From Prorocentrum cordatum (taxonomy: Eukaryota > Sar > Dinophyceae > Prorocentrales > Prorocentraceae), in contig CAUYUJ010016156.1 of NCBI GenBank assembly GCA_963575745.1, positions 120,001-170,000 of the forward strand: DNA of 50,000 bases, read 5' to 3'. Positions 18,093-27,334 of this stretch are shown here, piece after piece. The position numbers were made by a program, and so were the translations under genes. Within the stretch, counting starts at the first letter, position 1. Each line of letters begins with the position of its first letter. The notes under the pieces were generated by a model, which had not been told where the DNA came from, made no database searches, and saw nothing but the letters and a program-made list of their open reading frames with translations.

Positions 18093-18600
18093 GAGGGGAA
18101 TGAGTGGCCGCCAGGCTCACTCGATAAGAAATTTGGACCCTGTTCGCTTTCCACATGTCGCCCAATCAAGAAGCTACTGTGGCGAAGGGGCATCGTGAGG
18201 CTAGCAGACGACGCCAACATGTATTTGACCTTCTCCAGAGCGCCCCACGCCGACAGCGCGGCAGGAGGTATGCAACGCAAGAGAATCGTGTGAAATGTTG
18301 TCCGCGGCCAGGGCTCGGGCTCTGGAGCAGTCTTACTGAACGGCCTGCAGACCAAAATTTGATACGCCACCCTTGCGTTGAATACCTTCTCCGGTGCAGT
18401 CAAGCACACGGGCTGAAAAACATTCCGCCTCCTGGGATCCGTGTGGCGCCGGCATCACACTGCATGCCTTTTACTAGCGGCATGCCTTGTACAAGCGGCC
18501 CCGGGGCGAAAACGGCCCACGGAATAGCAAGGGGTACTCCAAATCCCATATTTATCGTCCCCTGGGTCCAGTTTTTCAAGGCGCCTTTTTTGTAACTGGG
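18093..18600. other. Spacer; minus strand holds the FNARVAYQIL cassette
   Basis: At 18340-18395 the minus strand reads EKVFNARVAYQILVCRPF. Relatives on the same or opposite strand occur near 19940 (LVNARAVCQILSA), 22200 (VLNATAPCQLLSSA), 29545 and 30845 (TKFNARVAC). Coding status is unknown. Confidence 0.35.
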
Positions 18601-18770
18601 GGGTTCCGGTTTATTAGGGCGCTTTCTTCGGATTGGAGCTTAGGGGGTCCGGTTTATTAAGTCGCCCCGTCGAAGAGGGGGTTCAGAATGTTGGGTCACA
18701 TTTGGGGGGGTCAAGTTTTTTAGGGGGGTCGATTAATGAGGGATTTGGGGCAGAACAAGTCCTGCGAGAG
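18600..18770 (+). repeat. GGGGGTCCGGTTTATTA short tandem repeat
   Basis: GGGGTTCCGGTTTATTAGGG (about 18599) and GGGGGTCCGGTTTATTAAGT (about 18645) are ~47 bp apart. Weaker relatives follow (GGGGGGTCAAGTTTTTTAGG, GGGGTCGATTAATGAGGG). Confidence 0.6.
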
Positions 18771-18858
18771 CCACCCTGGACAAGCACGTCGGATAGATCA
18801 GACCGTGGCGCAAGATAGGTCAGACGAGCACCGGGGCTCCCGGCGGCCGGAGGTGATC

Positions 18859-18995
18859 TTAGGTCGGGCGTGTCCCCCTACAGGCGGATTTTGGACAAAA
18901 CATCAAGAATACTCAAAACAAATGTTCAAAAATGATCAAAAACACTCGAAACATCGTCCCCAGACTATCTTTGGAGAGGGACAGACCCGGCTTAA
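18859..18995. mobile_element. MITE family A, copy 4
   Basis: TTAGGTCGGGCGTGTCCCCC at the left and GAGGGACAGACCCGGCTTAA at the right; interior ACATCGTCCCCAGACTATCT as in the copy at 6021. The right end carries mutations (ACAGACCCGG). Confidence 0.85.
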
Positions 18996-19306
18996 AAGTA
19001 GTCGTCATCGTCGTCGTTCTTGCGTCGCCGGCGTCGTTGGTGCTGCTTCGAGAACTTCCGACTTCCGACCAAAACTCGCGGGGGGAGCCTCGAGCTGGTG
19101 GCGCCGCTGGCCGTGCATGAGAGAGCAGGGTCCCAGGGCCCGACACGCGAAAATCCTCCGGTTGCGGTGCTCTCCTGGTGCTCGAAATTCCCTGTGGTGC
19201 ACAAAAAGCGGAATTAGGTTGGAGACAGGAAGACAGAAAAGTGGACGGCGGAGAGGGGCAGGACATCGCAAAGCGTGCAGGGTTGAGCAGGGACCGACCG
19301 TCCCGG
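18996..19306. other. Spacer containing partial repeat S (19125-19220)
   Basis: CCAGGGCCCGACACGCGAAA and TCTCCTGGTGCTCGAAATTC match repeat S; its first half is missing. GTCGTCATCGTCGTCGTTC microrepeat near 19000. No gene seen. Confidence 0.4.
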
Positions 19307-19475
19307 TAGTCCTACCACAAAATGTTCTTGGAACCCCAAAAGGTTCTAAGAACAACAACAATGCTCTTAGAACATTCGCCCGATGTGTTAAAACAGGACA
19401 GTCCCAACCAGAAAAGCTCTAGGAACATTTCGTGGGAACCACACGAGGTTCTTAGAACATTGCTTGGTAGGGCTA
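19307..19475. mobile_element. MITE G with TA flanks
   Basis: TAGTCCTACCACAAAATGTT at the left and AACATTGCTTGGTAGGGCTA at the right are inverted for about 28 bp, including TTCTTGGAACC against GGTTCTTAGAA. TA lies at both ends. The interior repeats the inner motif several times (GGTTCTAAGAACA, CTCTTAGAACATT). Confidence 0.8.
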
Positions 19476-19617
19476 TAGAAACGCCAGGACGCTTCGCCAC
19501 TGCTTGACAGGGGCGATGTCCGCGCCAGTCCACCGGCCTGCCTCGCGGCACGGGGCGGGCGGGGACACGCCGAGCGAGCCCGCGGGCAGACGACGTGCCT
19601 ACGGGCCCGCGCTCGAC

Positions 19618-19855
19618 GGAGGAGGAGCAGGAGGAGGAGCAGGAGGAGGAGGAGGAGGAGGAGGAGGAGGAGAAGGAGGAGAAGGAGGAGGAGGAGGACG
19701 AGGAGGAGGGGGAGGAGGAAGGGCAGGAGGAGGGAGGAGGAGGAGGAGGTAAGCAGGAGGAGGAGGAGGAGGAGGAGGAGGAGGAGGAGGAGGAGGAGGG
19801 GGAGGAGAAGGAGGAGGACAACGAGGAGGAGGAGGAGGACAAGGGGTCCCGGGAG
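19618..19855. repeat. GAG/GGA microsatellite
   Basis: Nearly pure GGAGGAGG with GCAGGA, AAGGA and ACGA interruptions. Gives poly-Glu or poly-Gly frames; not coding evidence. Confidence 0.9.
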
Positions 19856-20250
19856 AAGAATCGACGGCGCAAGCGCGGTGTGAGATCTTGTCCGTAGCTG
19901 GGGCCCGGCGGTCCGGAGTGTTCTTCCCGCGCGGCCCGCGGACAAAATTTGACACACCGCCCTTGCGTTCACTAGTTCTTCTCCAGTGTTGGGTGGCCAT
20001 CCGTGGGAGGCCGACGAGAGCGAGAGCGAGCAAATGGCCAGGGAGGGCGGTTGAAGGGACGTTGGCAGGAGAACGGAAGTGGAACCAACAGGGAACCAAA
20101 TCGGCAAAAAGGTTGAGAGCTTCGTTCCGAAGAAGCTCCCATGCATGGCTACCTGACCAGTGCTGTCGGGCACACTGTTGGTTGAAAAGCAATTCCCAAA
20201 ACCTCCTGGGATTTGTGTGGCGCCAAGATCGCACTGGACTCGGGGATCTG
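19856..20250. other. Spacer with FNARVA-type cassette
   Basis: GCGGACAAAATTTGACACAC followed by CGCCCTTGCGTTCACTAG (19938-19975) is the cassette also seen at 18340. Nothing else recognised. Confidence 0.35.
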
Positions 20251-20254
20251 CTAA

Positions 20255-20455
20255 CCCGGGTCAATCCAGACCCGGGTCAGCCAGGCCTTGCAAGATCCTG
20301 CAAGATCCGGCAGCCAAACCCGGGTCAACGCGAAGCATCCTGCAGGATCCTGAAAGATCCTGCCTGGGTCAGTGCGACCCTGGCACTGCAAGATCCAGCA
20401 GGATCGGGCGCTCTGGCTGACCCCCGTTTGCATCGACCCCCGTCTCAAGGCTCCC
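20255..20455. repeat. GATCC/GACCCGGGTC palindrome-rich repeat cluster
   Basis: GACCCGGGTC palindromes and AGATCCTGC(A)AGATCC units in both orientations (TGCAGGATCCTG) within 200 bp. Confidence 0.6.
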
Positions 20456-20459
20456 GAAG

Positions 20460-20556
20460 AGATGAGGAGGAGGAGGAGGAGGAGGAGGAGGAGGAGGAGG
20501 AGGAGGAGGAGGAGGAGGAGGAGGAGGAGGAGGAGGAGGAGGAGGAGGAGGAGGGA

Positions 20557-20593
<37 letters not shown>

Positions 20594-20712
20594 AGGAGGA
20601 GGAGGAGGAGGGAGGAGGAGGAGGAGGAGGAGGAGGAGGAGGAGGAGGAGGAGGAGGAGGAGGAGGGAGGAGGAGGAGGAGGAGGAGGAGGAGGAGGAGG
20701 AGGAGGAGGACC
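20460..20712. repeat. Long GAG microsatellite (~250 bp)
   Basis: (GAG)n with a G-run and occasional frame changes. Confidence 0.95.
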
Positions 20713-21248
20713 CCTGTCTCAGGGCTCCCGACGGATGCCTTTGCTGGCTTCACCGGGGGGCGAGCACGGCCGCCGGAATAGCAGGGGAGACAAACGGGCC
20801 CTGCGAAAGCCATCCCAGACGAGCACGCAGGAACGTAGGATAGAGCAGAAGGGCTCTGGGGCACAGGATGGATCAGACGAGCTTCAGGACGCCCCGCGGC
20901 CAGAGGTACTAGGGGAAACCAACAGGTAGCGATACCGCTACTCCCCGGACCTCTCCCGGGGTGCGTTCTGACTAGAATTTCGAGGCGATTCCAGCGGTGG
21001 CGACGAGAGCCTCCCAGGAGGCCCCAAAAAAGGAAAAAGGGCGAAGGGTAGAGGTATGGGAACCTTTTGCTCCTCCGAGTATTCGTCATCGTCGTCTTTC
21101 GTCTGTCGCCTGCGTCGTCGACGATGTCTCGACAGAAGCGCCTGCTCAGGCTCCCGGGCACCAAGGACAGCACCCAGGATGAAGGGGTCCGCGGGGGCAG
21201 CCTCAGTGGATTGCGCTGCTGGCCGTGAGAGAGCAGGGAAGAGGTAAG
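20713..21248. other. No gene recognised
   Basis: Short open frames on both strands with no motif. Confidence 0.3.
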
Positions 21249-21450
21249 GTTGGAGGCCTGGAAATTGGCACCAACACCAACACACGGGGGTGCCTCCACG
21301 GGGGGAAAGTGATCCTAGATTGCGGTGATGGTGGTATTGTTTCGGCCACCTTGGAAGCCAGAACATTGCCACCATCACCGAGACCGGGATCCTCTTCCCT
21401 CGGTGGAGGCACGCCGCCGATATTGGCGCTGGTGTCGACCTCCAGGCCTA
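21249..21450. repeat. Large imperfect foldback, arms ~95 bp
   Basis: GGTGCCTCCACGGGGGG (about 21287) and GCGGTGATGGTGGTATTGTT (about 21320) on the left pair with CATTGCCACCATCACCG (about 21367) and CCCTCGGTGGAGGCACGCC (about 21400) on the right. Pairing extends outward through GGCACCAACACC against GGCGCTGGTGTC. Possible MITE; no second copy found here. Confidence 0.6.
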
Positions 21451-21487
21451 CGATAAAGAGGGGAAAGGAAGAGAGGAGCGTAGAGGG

Positions 21488-21560
21488 AGGAGGAGGAGGA
21501 GAAGGAGGAGGAGGAGGAGGAGGAGGAGGAGGAGGAGGAGGAGGAGCAGGAGGAGCGAGG
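21488..21560. repeat. GAG microsatellite
   Basis: GGAGGAGGAGAAGGAGG tract. Confidence 0.9.
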
Positions 21561-21716
21561 GAGGATGTCGCAGAGCGTGCGGATGCGGACGCAGCGCCAG
21601 TCCACGGGCCTGCCCTGCGCAACGGCGCGGGCGGGGAAAGGGCTGGACGAGCCGGCGCAGAGGGCTCGGCTGCGGGCCCACGCCCCGCAGCACCAACAAA
21701 AAGAAGCTCGACGTAG

Positions 21717-22099
21717 GTCGGGTGTGTCCCCCTATAGGCGGCTTTTCACGCCAAAATGAAAAAACCAAAAGTTGGCACGGGGCGGTTGCGTTCAAAACGG
21801 ACTCGCGGATGGTGATGATGATGATGATGATGATGATGATTATGATGATGATGATGATGGTGATGGTGATGGTGATGGTGATGGTGATGATGGTGATGAT
21901 GATGGTGATGATGGTGATGATGGTGGTGATTGCGATGGTGATGATGATGATGATGCTGATGATGAGGCGGATCTTAGACGAAAAATTAGAAATAGACAAG
22001 ACTATGCAAGCGCAGTCAAACAAATCATCCAAAAATCGTCCTCTGAGTATTGGTTTTAACGGTTTTTGAATATGCCTCCTGTCGAGGGACAGGCCCGAC
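21717..22099. mobile_element. MITE family A, copy 5, enlarged by inserted GAT-repeat segment
   Basis: Left end GTCGGGTGTGTCCCCCTATA and right end GAGGGACAGGCCCGAC are a family A pair, but 383 bp apart instead of ~125-190. About 200 bp between 21770 and 21970 is the AGTTGGCACGGGGCGGTTGC motif plus a (GAT)n tract. The motif recurs immediately outside at 22198. Confidence 0.7.
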
Positions 22100-22106
22100 T
22101 CGAGAC

Positions 22107-22223
22107 TTGACGCAAGGGCGCCGTGTTTTGGCCGTGTCCGCGGCCGGGGCCCAGGCGCCGGAGCGGATCGCTCGCCCCCGCGCCGGCTGAGGACAAGAGT
22201 TGGCACGGGGCGGTTGCGTTCAA
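22107..22223. repeat. Inverted-repeat element with FNARVA-type arms
   Basis: TTGACGCAAGGGCGCCGTG at the left pairs with CACGGGGCGGTTGCGTTCAA at the right; GTCCGCGGCC and GGCTGAGGAC extend the arms. About 38 bp imperfect arms. Confidence 0.5.
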
Positions 22224-22234
22224 CACGGACTCGT

Positions 22235-22306
22235 GGATGATGATGGTGGTGATGATGATGATGGTGATGATGATGACGATGATGGTGATGATGGTGATGA
22301 AGATGG

Positions 22307-22380
<74 letters not shown>

Positions 22381-22712
22381 TCGGTGATGGTGATGGTGAT
22401 GGTGATGATGATGATGCTGCTGCTGCTGATGCTGATGCTGTAAATGATGATGCGTATGGTGATGATGCCGATGATGGTGAGGATGGTCATGATTTCTAAT
22501 GATGTTGATGATGGTGCTGCTGATGATGGTGATTATGGTGATGTTGATGAGGATGCTGATGATGTTGATGATGGTGCTGATGTTGATGATGATGCTGATG
22601 ATGGTGATGATGATGACAAGAATGATGATGCTGATGATGGTGACGATGGTGATGATGATGCTGATGATGAGGATGGTGACGATGGTGATAATGCTGCTGA
22701 TGATGAGGATTA
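22235..22712. repeat. GAT/ATG microsatellite and degenerate hexamers
   Basis: (GAT)n with GGTGAT variants; a second degenerate half from 22440 (GATGATGCTGATGATG). Confidence 0.9.
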
Positions 22713-22799
22713 GGTTGAGGAGGACGCCCAGAGGCTCCAAGAGAGCCAGCCGAGCGCGAGCCGGATTCTGCTCTGCTCAGCTGCTGGGGGCTGGAGGCG

Positions 22800-22990
22800 C
22801 CAGGCCCAAGGGGGTGGTGCAACAAATTTGGTGCAATAGATTCGTGGGGTTGCAATACATTTGGGACGTGCAATACTTTCCGGGGCGCAAATGTGTTGCT
22901 GGATTTTCGCGTGCCATACACGACTTGCAACACAATGCAATCCAAGTCTCTGGCGCAATACATTTGCAACACAAGTGCCCCAAACCTATT
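22800..22990. repeat. GTGGTGCAAT-type repeat, outlying block
   Basis: GGGGTGGTGCAACAAATTTG and TTGGTGCAATAGATTCGTGG are followed by TGCAATACATTTG-type units; same family as 39755-40862. Confidence 0.6.
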
Positions 22991-23021
22991 GCACCACGCC
23001 CTTTCAGCTGGACCCCCTTTT

Positions 23022-23120
23022 CTCGCCATCGCTCGGACGTCCATTCCATGTTTTTTGTCGGTTTCGTGCATGGCATTTTCGCCAAATGATCATAAATGCA
23101 CACGTCCGAGCGATGCCAAG
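23022..23120. mobile_element. MITE family B, copy 2 (short form)
   Basis: CTCGCCATCGCTCGGACGTC at the left and ACGTCCGAGCGATGCCAAG at the right. At 99 bp it lacks the CTCCTCGATGGCCCTCGCCG interior segment present at 4850 and 35770. Confidence 0.85.
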
Positions 23121-23129
23121 TTTTGGGTC

Positions 23130-23760
23130 ACCCAAATTAGCGGCGCTCTCTCGGGGGTCCTCTTGGGGCCCTCCGGGGTCTCGCGGGGGCATCCTGGGAG
23201 CCCTCAGAAGAGGCCTGTTGGCGTTCTCGGGCCCCTCTGGGTACCTCTTAAGGGGCCTCGCTGGGGCCGTCTCGGGGCCCTGATGGCGACCTCTTGGGGC
23301 CTTCTCGGGGCTCTCTGGGCTCGTCTTGGCGCCCTCTTGCGCCGTCTTGGGGTCATCTTGAACCATCTTGAGGCCCTCCTTGGGGCCTCTCGGGCCGTCT
23401 CGGACCACTGTGGAATGCCCCTGACGCCGTCTCGGGCGGTCGGGGACCCGAAAAGGGGATCCACCGAACATCCTTCAAAATCTACGACAAATCGTTGATT
23501 TGTACCTTTGAGGCTCTCTCAGGAGCCCTCTGGGAGAGCTCTGGGGGCGGGTTGGGGGCTTCGGCGCCCGTTTCGAGGTCATCTTGCACAGTCTTGGAGC
23601 TCTACCGGGTCGTCTTGGGACCTTCCTGAGCGTCCCGAAGCCGTCTTGGAGCAGTCTGAGGCCGTCTCGAGGCACCCTGGAGGCTCTCAGGATGGCCAGG
23701 GGGGTCCTGCAGCTACTCGAGCCCCAGGGCTCTCTCGCACGCAAATTCCCCTTCAACTGT
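23130..23760 (-). repeat. P-type arms with one diverged core
   Basis: GGCCGTCTCGGGGCCCTGAT-type units; core near 23470-23515 (TCTACGACAAATCGTTGATT). Followed at 23766-23802 by the PPR-type flank (GACTAAGGCTGACCCGTGGA). Confidence 0.6.
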
Positions 23761-23988
23761 GGGCGAGACTAAGGCTGACCCGTGGACTACGTTCACGAAA
23801 TCTGCACGAACGGGCATCTCCTGGTGGACATGCTGCCGAAAAGCTGACAGGATGACGTGAGGCTAGAACTTCGCATTCCGCTTTACTGCGTGCTGCTGCT
23901 TGCTGCCACTGCTGCGTGCTGTTCGTAATGCTTACCTGCCGCTGCTGCGTGCTGTTGCTCCTTGTAGTTGCAGGGTGCTGCTGATGAA

Positions 23989-24262
23989 GGGTCGGACTTG
24001 CCTTCTTGTCATCTTTCTTTGTTCATCTGAGGCCCTCCAGGGCGCCTTGGGGGCTCCTGATTGGGCGGCCGAGGGGCTTGCAGCAAGGTTCCAGGTCGCC
24101 GGGTAAGCACGGCGGGCGCTCCCGGGGGAGCCCAAGAGGGCTCCAAGAGAGCATTCAACCCCACAGGAATCCAACAACAAGCGATGTTGGGTCGGACGTG
24201 CCGTCTTGCGAAATTTCTGTCAAAATTTGAGGCCCTCGGGGGCCCCTGGGGGGCTCCTGATT
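23989..24262 (+). repeat. ~200 bp direct repeat pair
   Basis: GGGTCGGACTTGCCTTCTTG at 23989 recurs as GGGTCGGACGTGCCGTCTTG at 24188, and each leads to GAGGCCCTC...GGGGGCTCCTGATT. The part after the first copy (GGCGGCCGAGGGGCTTGC, 24062) recurs at 24618, beyond the inserted MITE B. Confidence 0.7.
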
Positions 24263-24614
24263 CTCGCCGCCGCTCGGACGTCCATTTCCCGTGCATGTTT
24301 CGGTTCGTGCGTGTTTTTTCCCCTACCTAGGCTCTGCCTAGAAGGGTCTTTACTCGCTTGGCTGAAAGGGGCCGGGCAGTGCAAACCGCCTCGGGCGGTT
24401 CCCCCAGTCCCCTGGGAGCCAAGCAAAAGCAACAGCAAAGGTAAAGGCAAACGCGCAAAAGGTAAAAGCAAAGGTCCCCGCTCCTACTAATGTTGCTTTC
24501 CTAGAGGCTCCAACTCCTAGGTAGGGTCGCACTGGGATAATTTTTCTCGATGGTCCAGGATGGTCCTCGATGGTTCTCGCCGAGAAAAAGTGCACACGTC
24601 CGAGCGATGCCAGG
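24263..24614. mobile_element. MITE family B, copy 3, carrying a nested element
   Basis: Ends CTCGCCGCCGCTCGGACGTC and ACGTCCGAGCGATGCCAGG. Flanks CTCCTGATT and GATTCGGCGGCCGAGG match the uninterrupted CTCCTGATTGGGCGGCCGAG at 24053-24072; GATT is a candidate target duplication. The element is interrupted by 24321-24526. Confidence 0.8.
24321..24526. mobile_element. Nested element E with 11 bp perfect inverted ends
   Basis: CCCTACCTAGG at 24321-24331 and CCTAGGTAGGG at 24516-24526 are perfect inverted repeats. Its 206 bp interrupt family B MITE sequence that is continuous in other copies (CGTGCGTGGCTTTTTTCCCA). It contains an AGGTAAAGGCAAACGCG-type A-rich motif. No second copy seen. Confidence 0.6.
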
Positions 24615-24724
24615 GATTCGGCGGCCGAGGAGCACGCAGAGAGGCTCCAGGATCGCCGGGGAGGCTCGCAGCGCACTCCCCGGGGGAGCCCAGGGCGGCT
24701 CCACAAGAGGGCGTCCAACGAACG

Positions 24725-24850
24725 GGGGTTTCCTCCTCCTCCTCCTCCTCGTCCTCCTCCTCCTCCTCCTTCTCCTCCTCCTCCTCCTCCTCCTCGTCCT
24801 TATCGTTCCCCTCCTCCTTGTCCTCGTCCTCCCTCTCCTCCCCGTCCTTT
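24725..24850. repeat. CTC microsatellite
   Basis: (CTC)n with GTCCTC and TTCTCC interruptions. Confidence 0.9.
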
Positions 24851-24856
24851 GAGCTC

Positions 24857-25036
24857 TACAGTCGGGGCGCTGACCTAAGGAACCCCAAATAAGGAACGAG
24901 GCCCCTGTGATCCATAAGCGAAACTTCGGCGTGCCATCGAAAACCTCAGGAAAACCCTGGGCAAGCTGTGGAACAATGAAGGAACACCGAGCCCCTACCC
25001 AACGAGAAGGGTTCCTTCTTCAGCGCCGCGACTGTA
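24857..25036. mobile_element. MITE family C, copy 1 (Tc1/mariner-like ends)
   Basis: TACAGTCGGGGCGCTGACCT at the left and TCAGCGCCGCGACTGTA at the right are inverted, with 5'-CAGT termini next to TA. Interior AATAAGGAACGAGGCCC and GGAACACCGAGCCCCT match 34807-34985 over the full length. Confidence 0.9.
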
Positions 25037-25129
25037 GATTTGCGGGCTGTGTGGTTGGACGTCTGTGACAGGCGAAGCTCTCTGCGACGTGCCAGGAGCG
25101 CCGGCCCCCCCCTCTCTCGGAGGCAGTTT

Positions 25130-25675
25130 CGAAGCCTCCTGGGGCCTCTTGGGGGGCTGACTGAAGGCCCCTTAGGTCCGCTTTTGGCCTCTTCGAGGGC
25201 TATTGGGATCCTATTGGGCCTCCTGCGCTCCTCCTGGGCCGTCCTGGGGCCGTCCTTGGGCGCCTCTCGGGCCGTCTAAGGATCTTCCTGGCCGTCGTGG
25301 ATCTCTCTTCAAGCCCTTTTGAGGGCCTCTGCGACCGTCTTAAGGCAACATTGGGGGTCTTCAGGGCCATCTCGGACGCCGTTAAAACAAAGAAAGCGAA
25401 AATGCTAAAGTTGCCATTTGTCGAAAATGTTTGGGACGTTTTTTGCTTCTTTGGACCCTCGTGGGGTTCCTCGTGGAGCACTCTTGAAGATCGTGGGAGT
25501 CTTTTGGGCCGTCTCGTAGTTCTCTTGGGCATCTTGGAACGGCCTGAAGAGCGTCTGTGAACGTCTTGAGGCGTTCTTGGGGCTCTCTTTGGGCGTCTTG
25601 GGGCGCCCTGGGGCGTCTCGAAGCGACACGGGGCCGCCCTGGAGGCCCTCCAGGGCGCCGGGGAAGCTGTTTAGA
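25130..25675 (-). repeat. P-type arms with one diverged core
   Basis: CTCCTGGGCCGTCCTGGGGC-type units; core near 25385-25440 (ACAAAGAAAGCGAAAATGC). Right border degenerate (GCTTGCAATGTAGTAATG, 25701-25718), cut by the element at 25719. Confidence 0.6.
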
Positions 25676-25718
25676 CAGCATAGTTCTTGCACGCGCGTGC
25701 GCTTGCAATGTAGTAATG

Positions 25719-25878
25719 CGGGATGACGATTAATTAAAAAATGTGGGAGAACGATTTTAAATAAAGAAGAAAAAACACACATAGATTTCTGCTATATTTG
25801 CACAAGTTTCTGACTGGAGGAGAACGATTTTAAAAATAGTTTTCCAGCCCGCGGCCGGTTTTTCTAATCGTCATCCCG
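25719..25878. mobile_element. AT-rich inverted-repeat element J
   Basis: CGGGATGACGATTAATTAAA at the left and TTTCTAATCGTCATCCCG at the right. GAGAACGATTTTAAA occurs twice inside. It interrupts the GTAGTAGAGACTAG border of the preceding arm. An extra half end (TTATTAATCGTCATTATCC) lies at 25912-25930. Confidence 0.75.
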
Positions 25879-25936
25879 GGCGCCGCCGCGTGAACACGAC
25901 CCCCAGTCATTTATTAATCGTCATTATCCATTAGTA

Positions 25937-26076
25937 CGGATGACGTTGGGCTCGAGCTGCGCCTCACACATCTCGCTGAGCAGTGACAGGACTCGCTGCC
26001 ACTGCGCGCCCTTCTCGCACGCGCTGATGCCAGCGCTGTAGCTGACTAGGGCAGACCTGTGGACTCCGTCCACGAC
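25937..26076 (-). pseudogene. PPR-type repeat fragment
   Basis: The minus strand reads ALVSYSAGISACEKGAQWQR then VLSLLSEMCEAQLEPNVI. Next to composite repeat P copy 3, and paralogous to 11870-12005. Confidence 0.6.
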
Positions 26077-26117
26077 ATCAGCTCGACGTGGCGAGGGGTC
26101 TCTGGGCAAGCGCGGCG

Positions 26118-26887
26118 TGCCTGTCGCCTCTCGTCCGCTCCCCCGCTCCTGGAAGGAATTCTGAAGCCACTGAAGGCTTCGTGGGGGCCGTTTCGGAGCC
26201 TCTTCGGCCTTCTTTTGGGCCTCCCGGGGGGGCTCTTAGGGCCCTCTCGGGCCGTCTTGGGTGCCTCTTGGGCCGTCTTGGGGCCGTCTGAGGCCCGCCT
26301 CGGCGCCTCTTGGGCTGTCTTGGGCCGTCTTGGGCCGCTCCTGGGGCCGTCTTGGGTGCCTCTTGGGCCGTCTTGGGCGCCTCCTGGGCCGTCCTGGGGC
26401 CGTCCTGGGGCGTCTTGGGACCGTCTTGGGGCCCTCCTGGCCCGTCTTGGGGCTCTCTTGGGGTCCTCTTCGGCCGTCTTGGAGCGGTCGGGGGGACTTC
26501 TTGGGCCGTCTTGGAGCGTCGGGAAGCCGAAGAGGCGAGGAGGCCGAAAACATCGAAAAACACAATAGAAATCGACGATTTCTGTCGCTCGGGGCCCTCT
26601 TGGGAGGCCTCTTGGGAGGCCTCTTCGGGCGTCTTGGACGCCTCTTGGGCCGTCTGGGGCGAATCTCGGGCGTCTTGGGCCCATCTTTAAGCGTGCCGGG
26701 GCTCTCCGGGGCCGTCTTGGGGGCTTCTGGGGGCCCTCTCGACATGTCCTGGAGCCTGCCTGGGCGGCCCGGGGCGGCCCGGGGCCAGCCCGGGGCGGTT
26801 TTGGTGCATTGGGGCCTGCGCCCTTCTGGCACGCACTGGGCCCTGCAATGTAGTAGAGACTAGGGCTGACCCGTGGACTCCGTCCAC
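26118..26887 (-). repeat. Composite repeat P, copy 3 (one core)
   Basis: Left border GCCTGTCGCCTCTCGTCCGC with GGAATTCTGAAGCC. Right border CTGCAATGTAGTAGAGACTA through GACTCCGTCCAC. One core near 26548-26598. Apart from two extra core units in copy 1, it follows copy 1 (12261-13764) closely. Confidence 0.8.
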
Positions 26888-27310
26888 GACATCTTTCTGG
26901 AATGGTTCTCGGAGGAACGGCGCAGATTGTACCGACAATCTACAAACACGGCGGCGGCTCGGGCGACGGCAGCGAGACCGCGCCTTCGTGTCCGAGCTCT
27001 TGCAGCGCTCCAGCAGCATGGCCCAGCGCACTGCTCGTTCACCCCCTCTCCTATTGAGGGCAGTTTCGAAGTCTCTCGGGGATGTGCGTCGAAGTCGAAG
27101 CCCATCTGAGGCGTCTCAGGAGCGCCCGGGGAAGGGCTCGGGAGGCCATCGGGGAAAGCCACCGAAAGCGCCGGGGAGGCTCGCAAGGATCTGCAGGGAT
27201 GGCCCAAGAGAGCTTCAAGAAAATTTGAAAGTCTGTAGAATCTTTAGAGAAACTGCTGTTGGGTCGACCATCACCTCCGGGCACGCCTTGATGGTGCGAT
27301 CCAGTCGCAT
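26888..27310. other. No gene recognised
   Basis: The first 35 bp match 14541-14575. CTATTGAGGGCAGTTTCGAA near 27052 resembles CTCGGAGGCAGTTTCGAA at 25117. Short frames on both strands have no motif. Confidence 0.3.
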
Positions 27311-27334
27311 CACCGCCAACGGGAGGGTTTGTTG

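Noticed and set aside
19388-20781. Poly-Glu/poly-Gly, poly-Pro and poly-Leu proteins
   Set aside because: GAG microsatellite; no unique flanking domain on either side.
24361-24490. Lysine/glycine-rich peptide ending (GKGKRAKGKSKG) as part of a real protein
   Set aside because: It lies inside nested element E and the frame starts within MITE B; no upstream coding sequence.
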